DNA from: CBDFMR01 sp965249765
GTDB lineage: Bacteria; Bacteroidota; Bacteroidia; Chitinophagales; Saprospiraceae
NCBI GenBank assembly: GCA_965249765.1
Contig: CBDFMR010000005.1
Span: forward strand, 1,116,001-1,180,000
Direction of reading: 5' to 3'
Length of the DNA stretch: 64,000 bases
Shown: piece by piece, positions 18,555 through 27,347 of the stretch
Position numbering within the stretch: the first letter of the stretch is position 1
How the letters are laid out: every line of letters starts with the position of its first letter
Position numbers and translations under genes: made by a program
Notes under the pieces: generated by a model
What the model saw: only the letters and a program-made list of their open reading frames with translations
Databases searched by the model: none
Told to the model about the DNA's origin: nothing

Positions 18555-18578
18555 CGAACCAATAAAAATTTCCGTGTT

Positions 18579-19568
18579 ATGATGGATAAGCTCATTGAAA
18601 AATTTGTTGACCAACTAGAAGAAGCCATAGACATTGGTGAGCGTTCTGTGATCAATACTCATACGGTAAAGATCCACAATGTTTTTGTCTCAGGTCTGGG
18701 CGGATCAGGGATCGGAGGAAATTTTGTCCAGGAGTTTGTAAACGATGAGTTGAAAGTGCCTATGATGGTAAGGAAGAGATATTTTATTCCCTCCTTTGTA
18801 GGAAAGCATACCCTGGCCATCTGTTCTTCATACTCAGGAAATACAGAAGAAACATTGAGTGCCTTTGATCAAATAGAGAAAACAGGAGCCAAGATCATAT
18901 GTATCTCCTCTGGAGGAAAACTTATCGATCTAGCGAAATCTAAAGGACTAGATTATATCCAGGTACCTGATAATTGGCCTTCACCCAGAGCATGCCTTGG
19001 ATACTCTGTAGTGTTGCAATTATATGCTCTCATAAAGCTAGACTTGATATCGGATCGCTGTATCCAGGATTTCAAGAGTGCCATTAACCTCCTTAAGTTT
19101 GACCAAGAAGAAATCAAGTTCAAGGCAAAGCGCATCGCTGGCGTCCTCAGTGATAAAATGCCTGTAATTTATATCGAAGATCGGATGGAGTCTGTTGCTG
19201 TGAGATTGCGACAGCAGATCAATGAAAATGCTAAGATGCTCTGCTGGCACCATGTCATTCCTGAGATGAACCACAATGAACTGGTAGGGTGGAGAAATCA
19301 TGATCCAAGGCTGGCAGTATTATTCTTTAGATCAAAAGATGACTATCGTCGCAATCAAACAAGGATGGATATCAATAAGGAAATCATCAGCAAGTATACC
19401 GATACCATTATTGAGATATACTCTAAAGGAAATTCTCATATCGAGAAGGCACTTTACTTTGTCAACTTAGGCGACTGGGTAAGCTGGTATATGTCCGAGA
19501 TACGAAAAGTTGATTCTATAGAAGTCAAAGTGATTGACTATTTAAAAGGCCAACTAGCCCAAGTATAA
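18579..19568 (+). CDS. Bifunctional phosphoglucose/phosphomannose isomerase-like protein
   Basis: A 329-residue SIS-domain protein of the bifunctional PGI/PMI family. The phosphosugar-binding parts VSGLGGSGIGGNFVQEF and ICSSYSGNTEETLSAFDQ are clear; the block WHHVIPEMNHNELVGW contains the conserved catalytic Glu and His region. It interconverts fructose-6-phosphate with glucose- or mannose-6-phosphate. Start at 18579 (ATGATGGAT) fits the -7 box and the family length; the upstream ATG adds 22 atypical residues. The SH3 gene follows 4 bases after the stop. Confidence 0.85.
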   Translation: MMDKLIEKFVDQLEEAIDIGERSVINTHTVKIHNVFVSGLGGSGIGGNFVQEFVNDELKVPMMVRKRYFIPSFVGKHTLAICSSYSGNTEETLSAFDQIEKTGAKIICISSGGKLIDLAKSKGLDYIQVPDNWPSPRACLGYSVVLQLYALIKLDLISDRCIQDFKSAINLLKFDQEEIKFKAKRIAGVLSDKMPVIYIEDRMESVAVRLRQQINENAKMLCWHHVIPEMNHNELVGWRNHDPRLAVLFFRSKDDYRRNQTRMDINKEIISKYTDTIIEIYSKGNSHIEKALYFVNLGDWVSWYMSEIRKVDSIEVKVIDYLKGQLAQV

Positions 19569-19572
19569 TTAT

Positions 19573-20076
19573 ATGAAGTATATCAGAGGGAGAAAGAAGC
19601 AAAACAACGGAGCCACCTTCAGATGGATCTACTTTTTGATTTTCCTCATCATTTTGACATGGCTGTTGCTCGCACTTTTTATGAGGAAAGATCCACGGAC
19701 TGTAGTGAGTGATGCCGTGTATAGTATGACGGATAGAGATAACTTGATTTCATTGTCTGACGATGAATGGCGGAGTCAATTGCAATCCAGAGATAAAGAG
19801 ATAGAGTCTTTAGAAAAGGAATTATCGTCATGTAAAAATAGGAGGACACATCGGTTGGGCATGATCGATGTAGAGAATAAGAACCTCAACTTACGTAAGG
19901 AACCCTCCCTATCTTCTGATATATTGTTAAGGATACCGGATAGCTCCGAGGTCAAGATCTTATATTTTGACAAAGAAACATTTTTCCTTGATGATAAGCC
20001 CGGTAACTGGTGTCGTGTACAATACGCTGAAGAGGAGGGATGGGTATGGGGAAATTATATCAAGATCATAGAATAA
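19573..20076 (+). CDS. Membrane-anchored SH3-domain protein
   Basis: A 167-residue protein with a basic N-terminus, one transmembrane helix (about residues 19-37: IYFLIFLIILTWLLLALFM), a coiled-coil stretch (LQSRDKEIESLEKELSSCKN), and a bacterial SH3 domain (about 95-165: NLNLRKEPSLSSDIL, then EEGWVWGNYIKII). SH3b domains of this kind often bind cell wall. It lies 4 bases after the isomerase gene, so it is co-transcribed. Confidence 0.8.
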   Translation: MKYIRGRKKQNNGATFRWIYFLIFLIILTWLLLALFMRKDPRTVVSDAVYSMTDRDNLISLSDDEWRSQLQSRDKEIESLEKELSSCKNRRTHRLGMIDVENKNLNLRKEPSLSSDILLRIPDSSEVKILYFDKETFFLDDKPGNWCRVQYAEEEGWVWGNYIKIIE

Positions 20077-20110
20077 CAACTTTAATACTTCGAAGAAAAT
20101 AGACATTATC

Positions 20111-20850
20111 ATGGGAGAATTGATCGGAAAAAAATGCCTCATCACGGGAGGCAGTCGCGGTATCGGAGAGGCCATCGTGAGGAGCTTTGCTAGCCAGGGT
20201 GCTAGCGTCGCATTCACCTATAGATCATCATCAGAAAGGGCCGATGCCATCGTCAGTGATCTGAAGAACTATGACGTAAGAGCGTATAAATCTGATGCCA
20301 GTTCATTTGATCAAGCAGGCGAACTTATAAATGACGTCTTGCGGGACTTAGGAGCAATCGATGTGCTGATCAATAATGCGGGCATCACCGATGACACCTT
20401 GATGCTGAGGATGAGTGAGGATCAATGGGACAGGGTGATCGAGGTAAATTTGAAGTCAGTGTTTAATCTTACCAAGCAAGTTCTCCGTTCCATGCTCAAG
20501 CAGCGGTCAGGGTCTATCATCAATATGAGTTCGGTGGTGGGCGTTTTTGGAAATGCAGGTCAGGCCAATTATGCTGCATCAAAAGCAGGTATTATTGGAT
20601 TTACAAAATCCATTGCCAGGAAGTCGGATCAAGAGGAATTCGCTGCAATGCGATAGCACCAGGTTTTATTTCGACCGAGATGACTGATGAGCTTGACGAA
20701 AAAGTTGTCGAGGCTTACATTGACAATATTCCACTCAAGCGGCTAGGTACGGGTGATGATGTTGCTGATGCCTGCGTTTTCCTTGCCGGTGATCGATCCA
20801 CGTATATCTCTGGGCAAGTCCTCAGTGTGTGTGGCGCATTGAATTGTTGA
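20111..20850 (+). pseudogene. fabG: 3-oxoacyl-[ACP] reductase FabG, frameshifted
   Basis: The frame at 20111 encodes an SDR with the cofactor motif GGSRGIG, NNAG, the catalytic Ser (INMSSVVG) and the YAASKAG motif with Tyr and Lys. After SIARKSDQEEFAAMR it stops at TAG (20656). In a different frame, from about 20626, the expected continuation GSRGIRCNAIAPGFISTEMT is present and runs to TGA at 20850. Adding one G to the AGGAAG near 20624 restores the protein (about 246 residues) and gives ARE-VGSRGI as in FabG. It is either a genuine inactivation or a sequencing indel. A classic fabG is normally essential, so if real another copy is needed. Confidence 0.8.
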
Positions 20851-20854
20851 TGAT

Positions 20855-22114
20855 ATGATAACTTTAATCCATAGATGCTCCATTGCTTTGATATTGGTTT
20901 TGGGCTACCTTATTTTCTCAATGTTGTCTTGTTCCAAAAAATTGACTGAGGTCATTGTTTTGACGACGGATGAGGCAATGATATACCATCAAAAGTATCA
21001 GTCAAAGGCAGATGAGGACTATGATTGTGATGATTGGGAAGCTTATGTCCCAGGACCTGATGATGAGGTGCGCATTATTCGCGTTTGTTTTCAAGTGATG
21101 AATAGCGTGTCTGGCGAACATAATTTTTCTGAGGAAGAAGGTGGAGAATATATGTGGTACATGATGGACAACGCCAATATGCGACTCCGCAAGAACCCCA
21201 GGATGAGTCTCCCCGTAGGAAACAACACGCCCAATCTTCATCCCAAATACCAATATCGCAAGGTGGTACTTACTGATCAGCCTGGCGACCGTGGTGTGTA
21301 CTTTCACTACGACGATGATTTATTCTATTTTGTCAACCAAGGAAAGGATCGTAACAATTATAAGAAAGAGGTCATACATAAGTATGCTATGTACCGAGAC
21401 TCTGTACTCAATATTTTTATGATGCCTCATCATCCGGATAGCGTAGCATCAAAAACGTATACCCCTCATGGTAGTGGTATCGCCATTGGCCCCTCGTGTA
21501 AGATTGCCGGTATTTATGAGGTCGGTCTTGAGGCATGGGCTGCAGCTCCATTGCTCAATCATGAAATAGGCCATGTATTTAGTTTAAATCATGCCTGGAC
21601 TCGAAATGATGGTTGTGACGATACTCCGCAACATAGTAATTGCTTTGGCGCGGGACCACCACCTTGCGACAAGGGTTATTCCAACAATATGATGGATTAC
21701 AACAATGAGCAAATGGCTATCACTCCGTGTCAGTTGGGTAGAATACATAGACGCATGAGTACCCTCAAGACTATGCAGCGAAAGCTCCTTGTCAAAACAT
21801 GGTGCGATTACAATGCTGAAAAATCAGTATACATCGATACAGACTCTACCTGGTATGGTGCCAAAGATATGCACGGTGATATCTATGTGGCAGAAGGAAC
21901 AACCTTCAGAATTAAATGTAGGGTTCATCTACCATCTGGTGCCAATATAATTGTGGAGCCGGGTGGTCATCTGGTTCTGGATGATGCTCACATACATAAT
22001 GACTGTGACGATTTGTGGGATGGCATCCAATTGCAATCATTGGGAAATCAAAAAGGGAAGATCTCCATCCTTGGAGATACTAGAATCGAAAACGCTGTAA
22101 ATACATTGCAATAG
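20855..22114 (+). CDS. Pappalysin-like (M43) metalloprotease lipoprotein, possibly truncated
   Basis: A 419-residue lipoprotein (signal ending in SMLSCSK). The zinc motif HEIGHVFSLNHAW (HExxHxxxLxH type, with a third His) and the Met-turn NMMDYNN identify an M43-like metzincin. The C-terminal part (SGANIIVEPGGHLVLDDAHI) is a right-handed beta-helix-type repeat. Related proteins usually continue beyond GDTRIENAVN, whereas this one ends three residues later in TAG (22112-22114), so it looks C-terminally truncated. It lies 4 bases after the end of the fabG frame. Confidence 0.78.
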   Translation: MITLIHRCSIALILVLGYLIFSMLSCSKKLTEVIVLTTDEAMIYHQKYQSKADEDYDCDDWEAYVPGPDDEVRIIRVCFQVMNSVSGEHNFSEEEGGEYMWYMMDNANMRLRKNPRMSLPVGNNTPNLHPKYQYRKVVLTDQPGDRGVYFHYDDDLFYFVNQGKDRNNYKKEVIHKYAMYRDSVLNIFMMPHHPDSVASKTYTPHGSGIAIGPSCKIAGIYEVGLEAWAAAPLLNHEIGHVFSLNHAWTRNDGCDDTPQHSNCFGAGPPPCDKGYSNNMMDYNNEQMAITPCQLGRIHRRMSTLKTMQRKLLVKTWCDYNAEKSVYIDTDSTWYGAKDMHGDIYVAEGTTFRIKCRVHLPSGANIIVEPGGHLVLDDAHIHNDCDDLWDGIQLQSLGNQKGKISILGDTRIENAVNTLQ

Positions 22115-22194
22115 ACATTTTCCGTCATATCCGAGAGGATGGAACGATTAGATTCCTGATAATACTAGGAGTAACCTCTTTTGTCTTTTATCCT

Positions 22195-23724
22195 TTGGTA
22201 GATGCTGGATTTGTTACTGACTACTCAGGGCTCATAGAGAAAATGCACGGTCGTACGTATGCCGAGGCCCTTGATTCTTTTGGTTTTCCTGCTTTGATGC
22301 CTGTGCTCAATGTCTGTTTCTTTTTCCTCTATGATACATTCGGTAAACAATCTAGTGCATGGCACTGGGCCCATGTTGTCAGCTATTCATATATCGCATG
22401 GGAGGTCTACAATATAGCAAGTAGATTGCTATTTGCTGAGAAGGATAAGACAATGATAGCTACCCTGATGGTCACCATACTTTACTTTCTTTCTCCGTTT
22501 CATGTCGAGGCGATGGCGTGGAAAGTTTGCTTAGGACATATTCTGAGTACAGGTCTTTTGCTGACCTCATTTCGTCAATACTTGATGTTTGATAGTTCTT
22601 TAAAAAGATATCACCTTATTCTAGCAGCAATATTTCAGATTCTTTCATTGCTGACTTTTGAGTGGGCATTGATCATGCCTCTTATTTTGTTGGCTGTTTT
22701 TTGGAAGGGTATCTGGAAAAGGATAGATATAAATGAAAATTCTATTGGCGTTCTTATCGCTTCGATTGTTTCTGTGTTATACATTTTGCTGACTAAGGTT
22801 ATAATAGGAGACTGGATAGGGCACTATGGTGCTGATGCTGTTCTGACCAATAATCCAGTGGATCAGTTGGGCGTCATCGGAGCTTACTTTGTCAAGCATC
22901 TTTCTTTTATTCATTTCGCAAATTATGGTATTCGATCTGCTGCGTATGAGTTTGTCAGAAGCCCAATAGGTATCGTACTTTTCACTATGGTTATGTCCGT
23001 GTTCTTGTTCTTATTACGAGGGAAGCGGAAAATAGATAATTGGCAGATAGCCATGCTTGCAGTCATAGGATTTATTCCGGTGTCGGGTTTTAGTTTTAAT
23101 TATCTCACTTGGTCAGAGAATGATCGGTACGGTATCTTAGGTGGCTTATTTCTTATCATTCTATTCGTCAGGGCGTGTTATAGGTTTACACCAATTGTAA
23201 GATGGACATTGCTAGGAATGGCATTACTAGTATCGGCATATTTTCAACAAAGAATGATCATAAACTGGGATGAGAACGCATCGGTTGTAAATGAACTTAT
23301 GTCGTCTTTTGAATGTGACCGAGGTGATCGGGTTTTTATACTCAACTTTCCTGATAACATCAATGGGACATTGGCTTTTAGAAATTACGCAGCTGATGAG
23401 TCTCTCAGTGATGCATTGAAGTGGATTGAAGGTAAGAGCGTTCCGTGTGACATTATTGAGGTAATGCAATACAATATGATTAATTCAGATGATGGTGTAA
23501 AGTGTGAGGTGGTGGATCCAGCAACCATCAAAGTATCATTTAACCAGTGGGGTACATGGTGGTGGAGAAGAGGATTGGGTGCGTCCAATCATGACAATGA
23601 TATATACTCGGCGACCTTGGGGGATGGACACTATCTACTAAAGGTGAAGAAGTCACAGGAAGGAGATAGATTTTACTATCAAATGGGGAGTGAATGGAAA
23701 AGCATCAAGTCAGGTCAAGAGTGA
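22195..23724 (+). CDS. GT-C-fold membrane protein (TMTC/PMT-like), 5' end uncertain
   Basis: A multi-pass membrane protein of at least 509 residues. The loop MPVLNVCFFFLYDTFG..., LSPFHVEAMAWKV and later helices resemble GT-C fold glycosyltransferases of the TMTC/ArnT/PMT kind, with a soluble C-terminal part (residues 360-509). TTG at 22195 is the only standard start in range, but the frame remains open upstream to the TAG at about 22080 and encodes another membrane helix (TIRFLIILGVTSFVFY). The real start is thus likely lost or non-standard. The gene converges with the NRDE gene, overlapping it by 20 bases. Confidence 0.7.
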   Translation: MVDAGFVTDYSGLIEKMHGRTYAEALDSFGFPALMPVLNVCFFFLYDTFGKQSSAWHWAHVVSYSYIAWEVYNIASRLLFAEKDKTMIATLMVTILYFLSPFHVEAMAWKVCLGHILSTGLLLTSFRQYLMFDSSLKRYHLILAAIFQILSLLTFEWALIMPLILLAVFWKGIWKRIDINENSIGVLIASIVSVLYILLTKVIIGDWIGHYGADAVLTNNPVDQLGVIGAYFVKHLSFIHFANYGIRSAAYEFVRSPIGIVLFTMVMSVFLFLLRGKRKIDNWQIAMLAVIGFIPVSGFSFNYLTWSENDRYGILGGLFLIILFVRACYRFTPIVRWTLLGMALLVSAYFQQRMIINWDENASVVNELMSSFECDRGDRVFILNFPDNINGTLAFRNYAADESLSDALKWIEGKSVPCDIIEVMQYNMINSDDGVKCEVVDPATIKVSFNQWGTWWWRRGLGASNHDNDIYSATLGDGHYLLKVKKSQEGDRFYYQMGSEWKSIKSGQE

Positions 23725-24409
23725 TGTTGCTTTTCTTCTCATTTTCAAGATCATGATAATTCATGATGATGGCATTGTTGTGCATTGAGACAGAAGAGAT
23801 GCTAATGGTCTTGACTCTTTCTTCACGGTTCATAACAAAGTCGTTGAAAGGATCGTCGACTTTGCCTTCCTCATGAACTTGCTTGACAAGAGCGGTCGTA
23901 GGGCTTTCTACTTTTCTCAACATATCTCTAAACTCTCGTTCACGTTTTTCTTGCATTTCATAGGTGTACAGAGTACAGGATGACCAGACATGATTTAGTT
24001 TTGCGTCGAGAAGTTCGATTGACTTGATGGACTCATCCCACCTCAATTCATACAATCTTACACCTTCTATTACTATTAAAGTAAAAGGCTCGATTCCTGA
24101 GAAGTCTGTATTCGAAACCCAGTCTTTGAAAGTATAATAAGAAAACAGTTCTTTTATCAAGAGGCCTCTGCTCATCCTGTAAGGAAGTTGTCTATGATGT
24201 ATTTCAAAAGCACCATTGAGGAGGCAAGCAGCTCTACCTCTGGAGGAGGCAAATAACCAGGAACCACCGGCAATATCTCGGGGGTAAACTATCTTGTTGC
24301 CCTTAATTTCTTCCTTTACCAGCTGAGTATCAGCCCTACTCGGACTCTCATCACGATTGCTCGTCAGGACCCACCCATCCTCCATAGGTATGTAACTCAC
24401 CAGACACAT
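23705..24409 (-). CDS. NRDE family protein (TANGO2-like)
   Basis: A 234-residue protein with the NRDE signature: N-terminal MCLVSYIP and the segment WVLTSNRDESPSRADTQL, then PRDIAGGSWLFASSRGRAACLLNG. The family (TANGO2) is widespread, with a suggested N-terminal-nucleophile fold; the conserved Cys2 would be the nucleophile after Met removal. The function is unclear. Its ATG overlaps the stop of the SDR gene (TGATG), so the two are translationally coupled. Confidence 0.88.
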   Translation of the reverse strand: MCLVSYIPMEDGWVLTSNRDESPSRADTQLVKEEIKGNKIVYPRDIAGGSWLFASSRGRAACLLNGAFEIHHRQLPYRMSRGLLIKELFSYYTFKDWVSNTDFSGIEPFTLIVIEGVRLYELRWDESIKSIELLDAKLNHVWSSCTLYTYEMQEKREREFRDMLRKVESPTTALVKQVHEEGKVDDPFNDFVMNREERVKTISISSVSMHNNAIIMNYHDLENEKKSNITLDLT

Positions 24410-25110
24410 CAGAGATCTCCTTTTTGTGGCCTCATAATAATGTCTTCTATGACGCTGTTCGAATTGAGGCCTAGACTCATTATGACCGCCTGTGCTACAT
24501 CATCGGGGTCGAGGAATCTGTCGGCAGATAGATCGGTTCCTCGCCATGAATCTGTCATTGTGATGCCGGGACTGATGTTGATAACCCTGATTCCAGTTTC
24601 CTTGAGCTCTTGTCTCAGTACCTTAGACCAGGTATACAAGACCGACTTGGAAACAGAATAGGACCCCATATTGGGTTTTGGATTGTGGCATTCGACGCTA
24701 CAAATATTTACTATGCTACCCTTGTTTCTTTCAATAAAATGGGGAAGGAGTGTCCGTGTCAGGTAAAAGGCACTATAAAAATTGGTATTCATGTGCTTTG
24801 TAAAAGCATCATCACTTTCCTCTGTCATCAGTGTTGGAGTATAGACTCCTAGGTTGTTGACAAGAACGTCGATGCTATCTAATACTTCTAGAGAAAATTT
24901 TCCCAACTCAATAGCTTGTTCTCTTATGGCAAGATCACGAGAGGAGACTATAATTTTTGAATGAGGGCAAGAAGATTTTAGGTTATCATGTAAGATGGTC
25001 AGATCCTGTTGGGTACGAGCACTACACACAAGGTTGTAATTTGATTTGGCAAGTGCATGTGAGATTGATCTGCCGATTCCTTTACTAGCTCCTGTAACAA
25101 TTGCGTTCAT
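24409..25110 (-). CDS. Short-chain dehydrogenase/reductase
   Basis: A 233-residue SDR. The cofactor motif GASKGIGRSI, the NNLG motif, the catalytic Ser in SIVNICSVE and the YSVSKS motif (Tyr, Lys) are all present, consistent with an NAD(P)-dependent reductase. The substrate is unknown. The 3' end overlaps the start of the NRDE gene. The start is 82 bases from the divergent mlaE. Confidence 0.9.
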   Translation of the reverse strand: MNAIVTGASKGIGRSISHALAKSNYNLVCSARTQQDLTILHDNLKSSCPHSKIIVSSRDLAIREQAIELGKFSLEVLDSIDVLVNNLGVYTPTLMTEESDDAFTKHMNTNFYSAFYLTRTLLPHFIERNKGSIVNICSVECHNPKPNMGSYSVSKSVLYTWSKVLRQELKETGIRVINISPGITMTDSWRGTDLSADRFLDPDDVAQAVIMSLGLNSNSVIEDIIMRPQKGDL

Positions 25111-25153
25111 TTTACGTGCTCAATGTACGTTTAATCAAGTCGCTAAAATAGTC

Positions 25154-25161
25154 TATTTTTG
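25154..25161 (+). promoter_or_regulatory. Bacteroidete promoter for mlaE-mlaF
   Basis: TATTTTTG, a full TAnnTTTG match, 31 bases before the mlaE ATG. A TTTA (near TTTG) lies about 20 bases upstream of it at 25130-25133, a fair -33 element. Confidence 0.45.
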
Positions 25162-25191
25162 GTGCTCCTTCGTGATAGCAATTTATCGTAA

Positions 25192-25938
25192 ATGATCATA
25201 AAATCATTAGAACATTTTGGGAAGTTCATAGAGTGGCAGGGCCAAATCTACCGCAAGCCCGAAAACTGGCGTATGTACTATAAAGAGATCATACGGCAGA
25301 TGTATGACATCGGAGTAGGTTCATTGCCTATAATTTTTTTGATATCTATCTTTATTGGAGCTGTGACGGTTGTGCAGTTCTACTATCAGATGGAGGGCAC
25401 ACTCATTCCACCATATTATATCGGATACATAGTGAGGGATATGATGATCATAGAGCTTGCACCTACCTTTTCTTGCCTTGTGCTTGCGGGCAAGGTAGGG
25501 TCCAATATGGCATCAGAGATTGGAGGTATGAGACAGAAAGAACACATCGATGCTATGGAGATCATGGGCGTCAATACCTCGGCTTATCTGGTCATGCCCA
25601 AGGTCATAGCTGCTGTGACGTATATTCCTGTTCTGGTTTGTGTAGCTGCTGTTGTGGGCATTATAGGAGGTTATCTGGCTAGTGTACCATCTGGGTTGTT
25701 TACTCATGCAGATTATCTTAAGGGGCTTGGCGCTTTTTTTATGCCTTATAATGTGACCATCATGCTAGTAAAAGCATTGGTATTTTCGTTCATCCTCACA
25801 TCTGTGTCATGTTATCAAGGCTACTTTGTCAAAGGTGGGAGTATAGAATTGGGACAGGCGAGCACAAGAGCCGTCGTCTATAGTGATATATTAATTCTTG
25901 TTGCGGATTATATCATAGCAGTAGTACTTACCGGATGA
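25192..25938 (+). CDS. mlaE: MlaE-family lipid ABC transporter permease
   Basis: A 248-residue membrane protein of the MlaE/YrbE family. It has an N-terminal amphipathic segment and several transmembrane helices, with the conserved GVGSLPIIFLISIFIGAV, LAGKVGSNMASEIGGMRQKE and the glycine-rich VVGIIGGYLAS. In the Mla system it moves phospholipid between the membranes with an ATPase (MlaF) and an MCE protein (MlaD). The ATPase follows with a 4-base overlap (ATGA). The MCE gene is not next to it in this window. Confidence 0.9.
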   Translation: MIIKSLEHFGKFIEWQGQIYRKPENWRMYYKEIIRQMYDIGVGSLPIIFLISIFIGAVTVVQFYYQMEGTLIPPYYIGYIVRDMMIIELAPTFSCLVLAGKVGSNMASEIGGMRQKEHIDAMEIMGVNTSAYLVMPKVIAAVTYIPVLVCVAAVVGIIGGYLASVPSGLFTHADYLKGLGAFFMPYNVTIMLVKALVFSFILTSVSCYQGYFVKGGSIELGQASTRAVVYSDILILVADYIIAVVLTG

Positions 25939-26699
25939 TCAGAGTAGAAGGAATATATAAGTCATTCGGTGACAATGAGGTCCTCAAGGGAATTGATTTT
26001 CTTTTTGAAGAAGGAAAGACAAATCTTATTATAGGTAGGTCTGGTGCCGGTAAGACCGTATTGCTCAAGATACTTGTGGGACTATTCGAGTCCACAGCTG
26101 GTAAGGTGTGGTATGGTGAGCAGGATTTCTTTGCGCTTAACAAGCAAGAGATACGAGAGATAAGAATGGATGTGGGTATGCTGTTTCAAGGTAATGCTCT
26201 CTTCGATTCATTGACAGTTGAGGAGAACATTCGCTTTCCGATGGATATGTTTACAAGGAAGACAATGGTGGAGAAACGCAAGAGAGTTGATTATTGCCTA
26301 GAGAGAGTAAGTCTGGAAGGGGTAAATGATATGTACCCGAGTGAGATCAGTGGAGGTATGCAAAAGAGGGTAGGTATAGCTCGGGCCATAGTATTGGAAC
26401 CAAAATATCTATTCTGTGATGAGCCCAACTCAGGCTTAGATCCCAAGACAGCAATAACCATAGATGAGCTAATAAGCAGTATCACTAAGGAGCACAAAAT
26501 TACTACTGTCATCAATACCCATGATATGAACTCAGTCATGGAAATAGGAGAGAATATTTGTTTTCTAAACGAAGGCTATTTAGCTTGGAAAGGACATAAG
26601 TCTGAGGTTATAGAAACTGATAATGAGACCTTGGAAAATTTCATTTTTGCGTCGCCATTCTTACAGAAACTCAAAGCCAGAGCACTTAGTAATAGATAA
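25935..26699 (+). CDS. mlaF: MlaF-family lipid ABC transporter ATPase
   Basis: A 254-residue ABC ATPase. Walker A is GRSGAGKT (residues 34-41), the signature is ISGGMQKR (about 137-144), and the Walker B region LFCDEPNSGLDP is at about 158-169. The adjoining gene is MlaE, so the pair is a lipid transporter of the outer-membrane asymmetry type. The start ATG overlaps the mlaE stop. It is followed by a gene-free stretch of about 650 bases rather than an mlaD gene. Confidence 0.9.
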   Translation: MIRVEGIYKSFGDNEVLKGIDFLFEEGKTNLIIGRSGAGKTVLLKILVGLFESTAGKVWYGEQDFFALNKQEIREIRMDVGMLFQGNALFDSLTVEENIRFPMDMFTRKTMVEKRKRVDYCLERVSLEGVNDMYPSEISGGMQKRVGIARAIVLEPKYLFCDEPNSGLDPKTAITIDELISSITKEHKITTVINTHDMNSVMEIGENICFLNEGYLAWKGHKSEVIETDNETLENFIFASPFLQKLKARALSNR

Positions 26700-27347
26700 C
26701 TAAATCATTTTTGTCCCGTAGGGAGGACTAGAACAGGGTAGCAGATTCATTTTAATCTAACAATCACGTGCCTTTAGGTACATCATATGCTTGTATGGCG
26801 CATGTACATATACCCATATATTCCAAAAAATAAGCCCAAGTTTGCTAACAAACTCGGGCTCTTTCGACTAAGGTCTCAAAATAAGAAAACTACTTCTTCA
26901 AGGCTTATACCTAAATCTTATATCCGCCTAGTACGGATTTTTTTTCTTGATAACAATAACAATGGGAATTGACTCTAAGGTTATTGTGATTAGTTAAATA
27001 TTATAACGGGACAAAATTAGTAAAGTTTCACAGATAGTGAAAAAAATAATAAATTTTTCCTCTATCTGTAAAAGACTCATTTGCAATCAATTACGAATAT
27101 AGAATTTTCTGACAAACTAGTTTCACATTTTATATCCAAATTATAAAATATGTCTCTTTAGAGAATAATGCCAGGTTTCCGAGGCTAGAAATTTGAACCA
27201 GAAGAGTGTACTGCCATATCATACAATGATTTTAAAAGTAGTGGAATAGACAAATTGTATTAAAATCCCTTTGACCACTCCGACTCACAGGATTGATTGT
27301 CGCTCAGTAGACAATCTGGCCGTAGATATTGGCCTAATTATGAATTA
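26700..27347. other. Gene-free stretch with hairpins and repeat-like sequence
   Basis: No credible gene is seen in about 650 bases. It holds a sequence like dispersed bacteroidete repeats (GTCCCGTAGGGAGGA at about 26714 and GTGCCTTTAGGTAC at about 26768), a near-perfect 12-bp hairpin (26833-26860), an 8-bp inverted pair ACAGATAG/CTATCTGT (27030-27037 and 27062-27069) around A- and T-runs, and a 7-bp pair GATTGTC/GACAATC (27295-27301 and 27310-27316) just ahead of the next gene. It may hold a non-coding RNA or a remnant of a repeat element; neither can be shown here. Confidence 0.5.
26833..26860 (-). terminator. Strong hairpin, possible terminator on the minus strand
   Basis: An 11-of-12 paired stem (AGCCC-A-AGTTTG with its complement) and a four-base loop. 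Minus-strand reading has a T-rich run after it (ATTTTTT at about 26825-26831), plus-strand only CTTTC, so it would work better on the minus strand although no minus-strand gene is seen upstream. It may also be partly active for mlaF transcripts. Confidence 0.45.

Noticed and set aside
27297..27347. Upstream ATG at 27297 for the outer-membrane barrel gene
   Set aside because: It adds 17 residues ahead of a complete signal peptide and lies within an inverted repeat, so 27348 was preferred.
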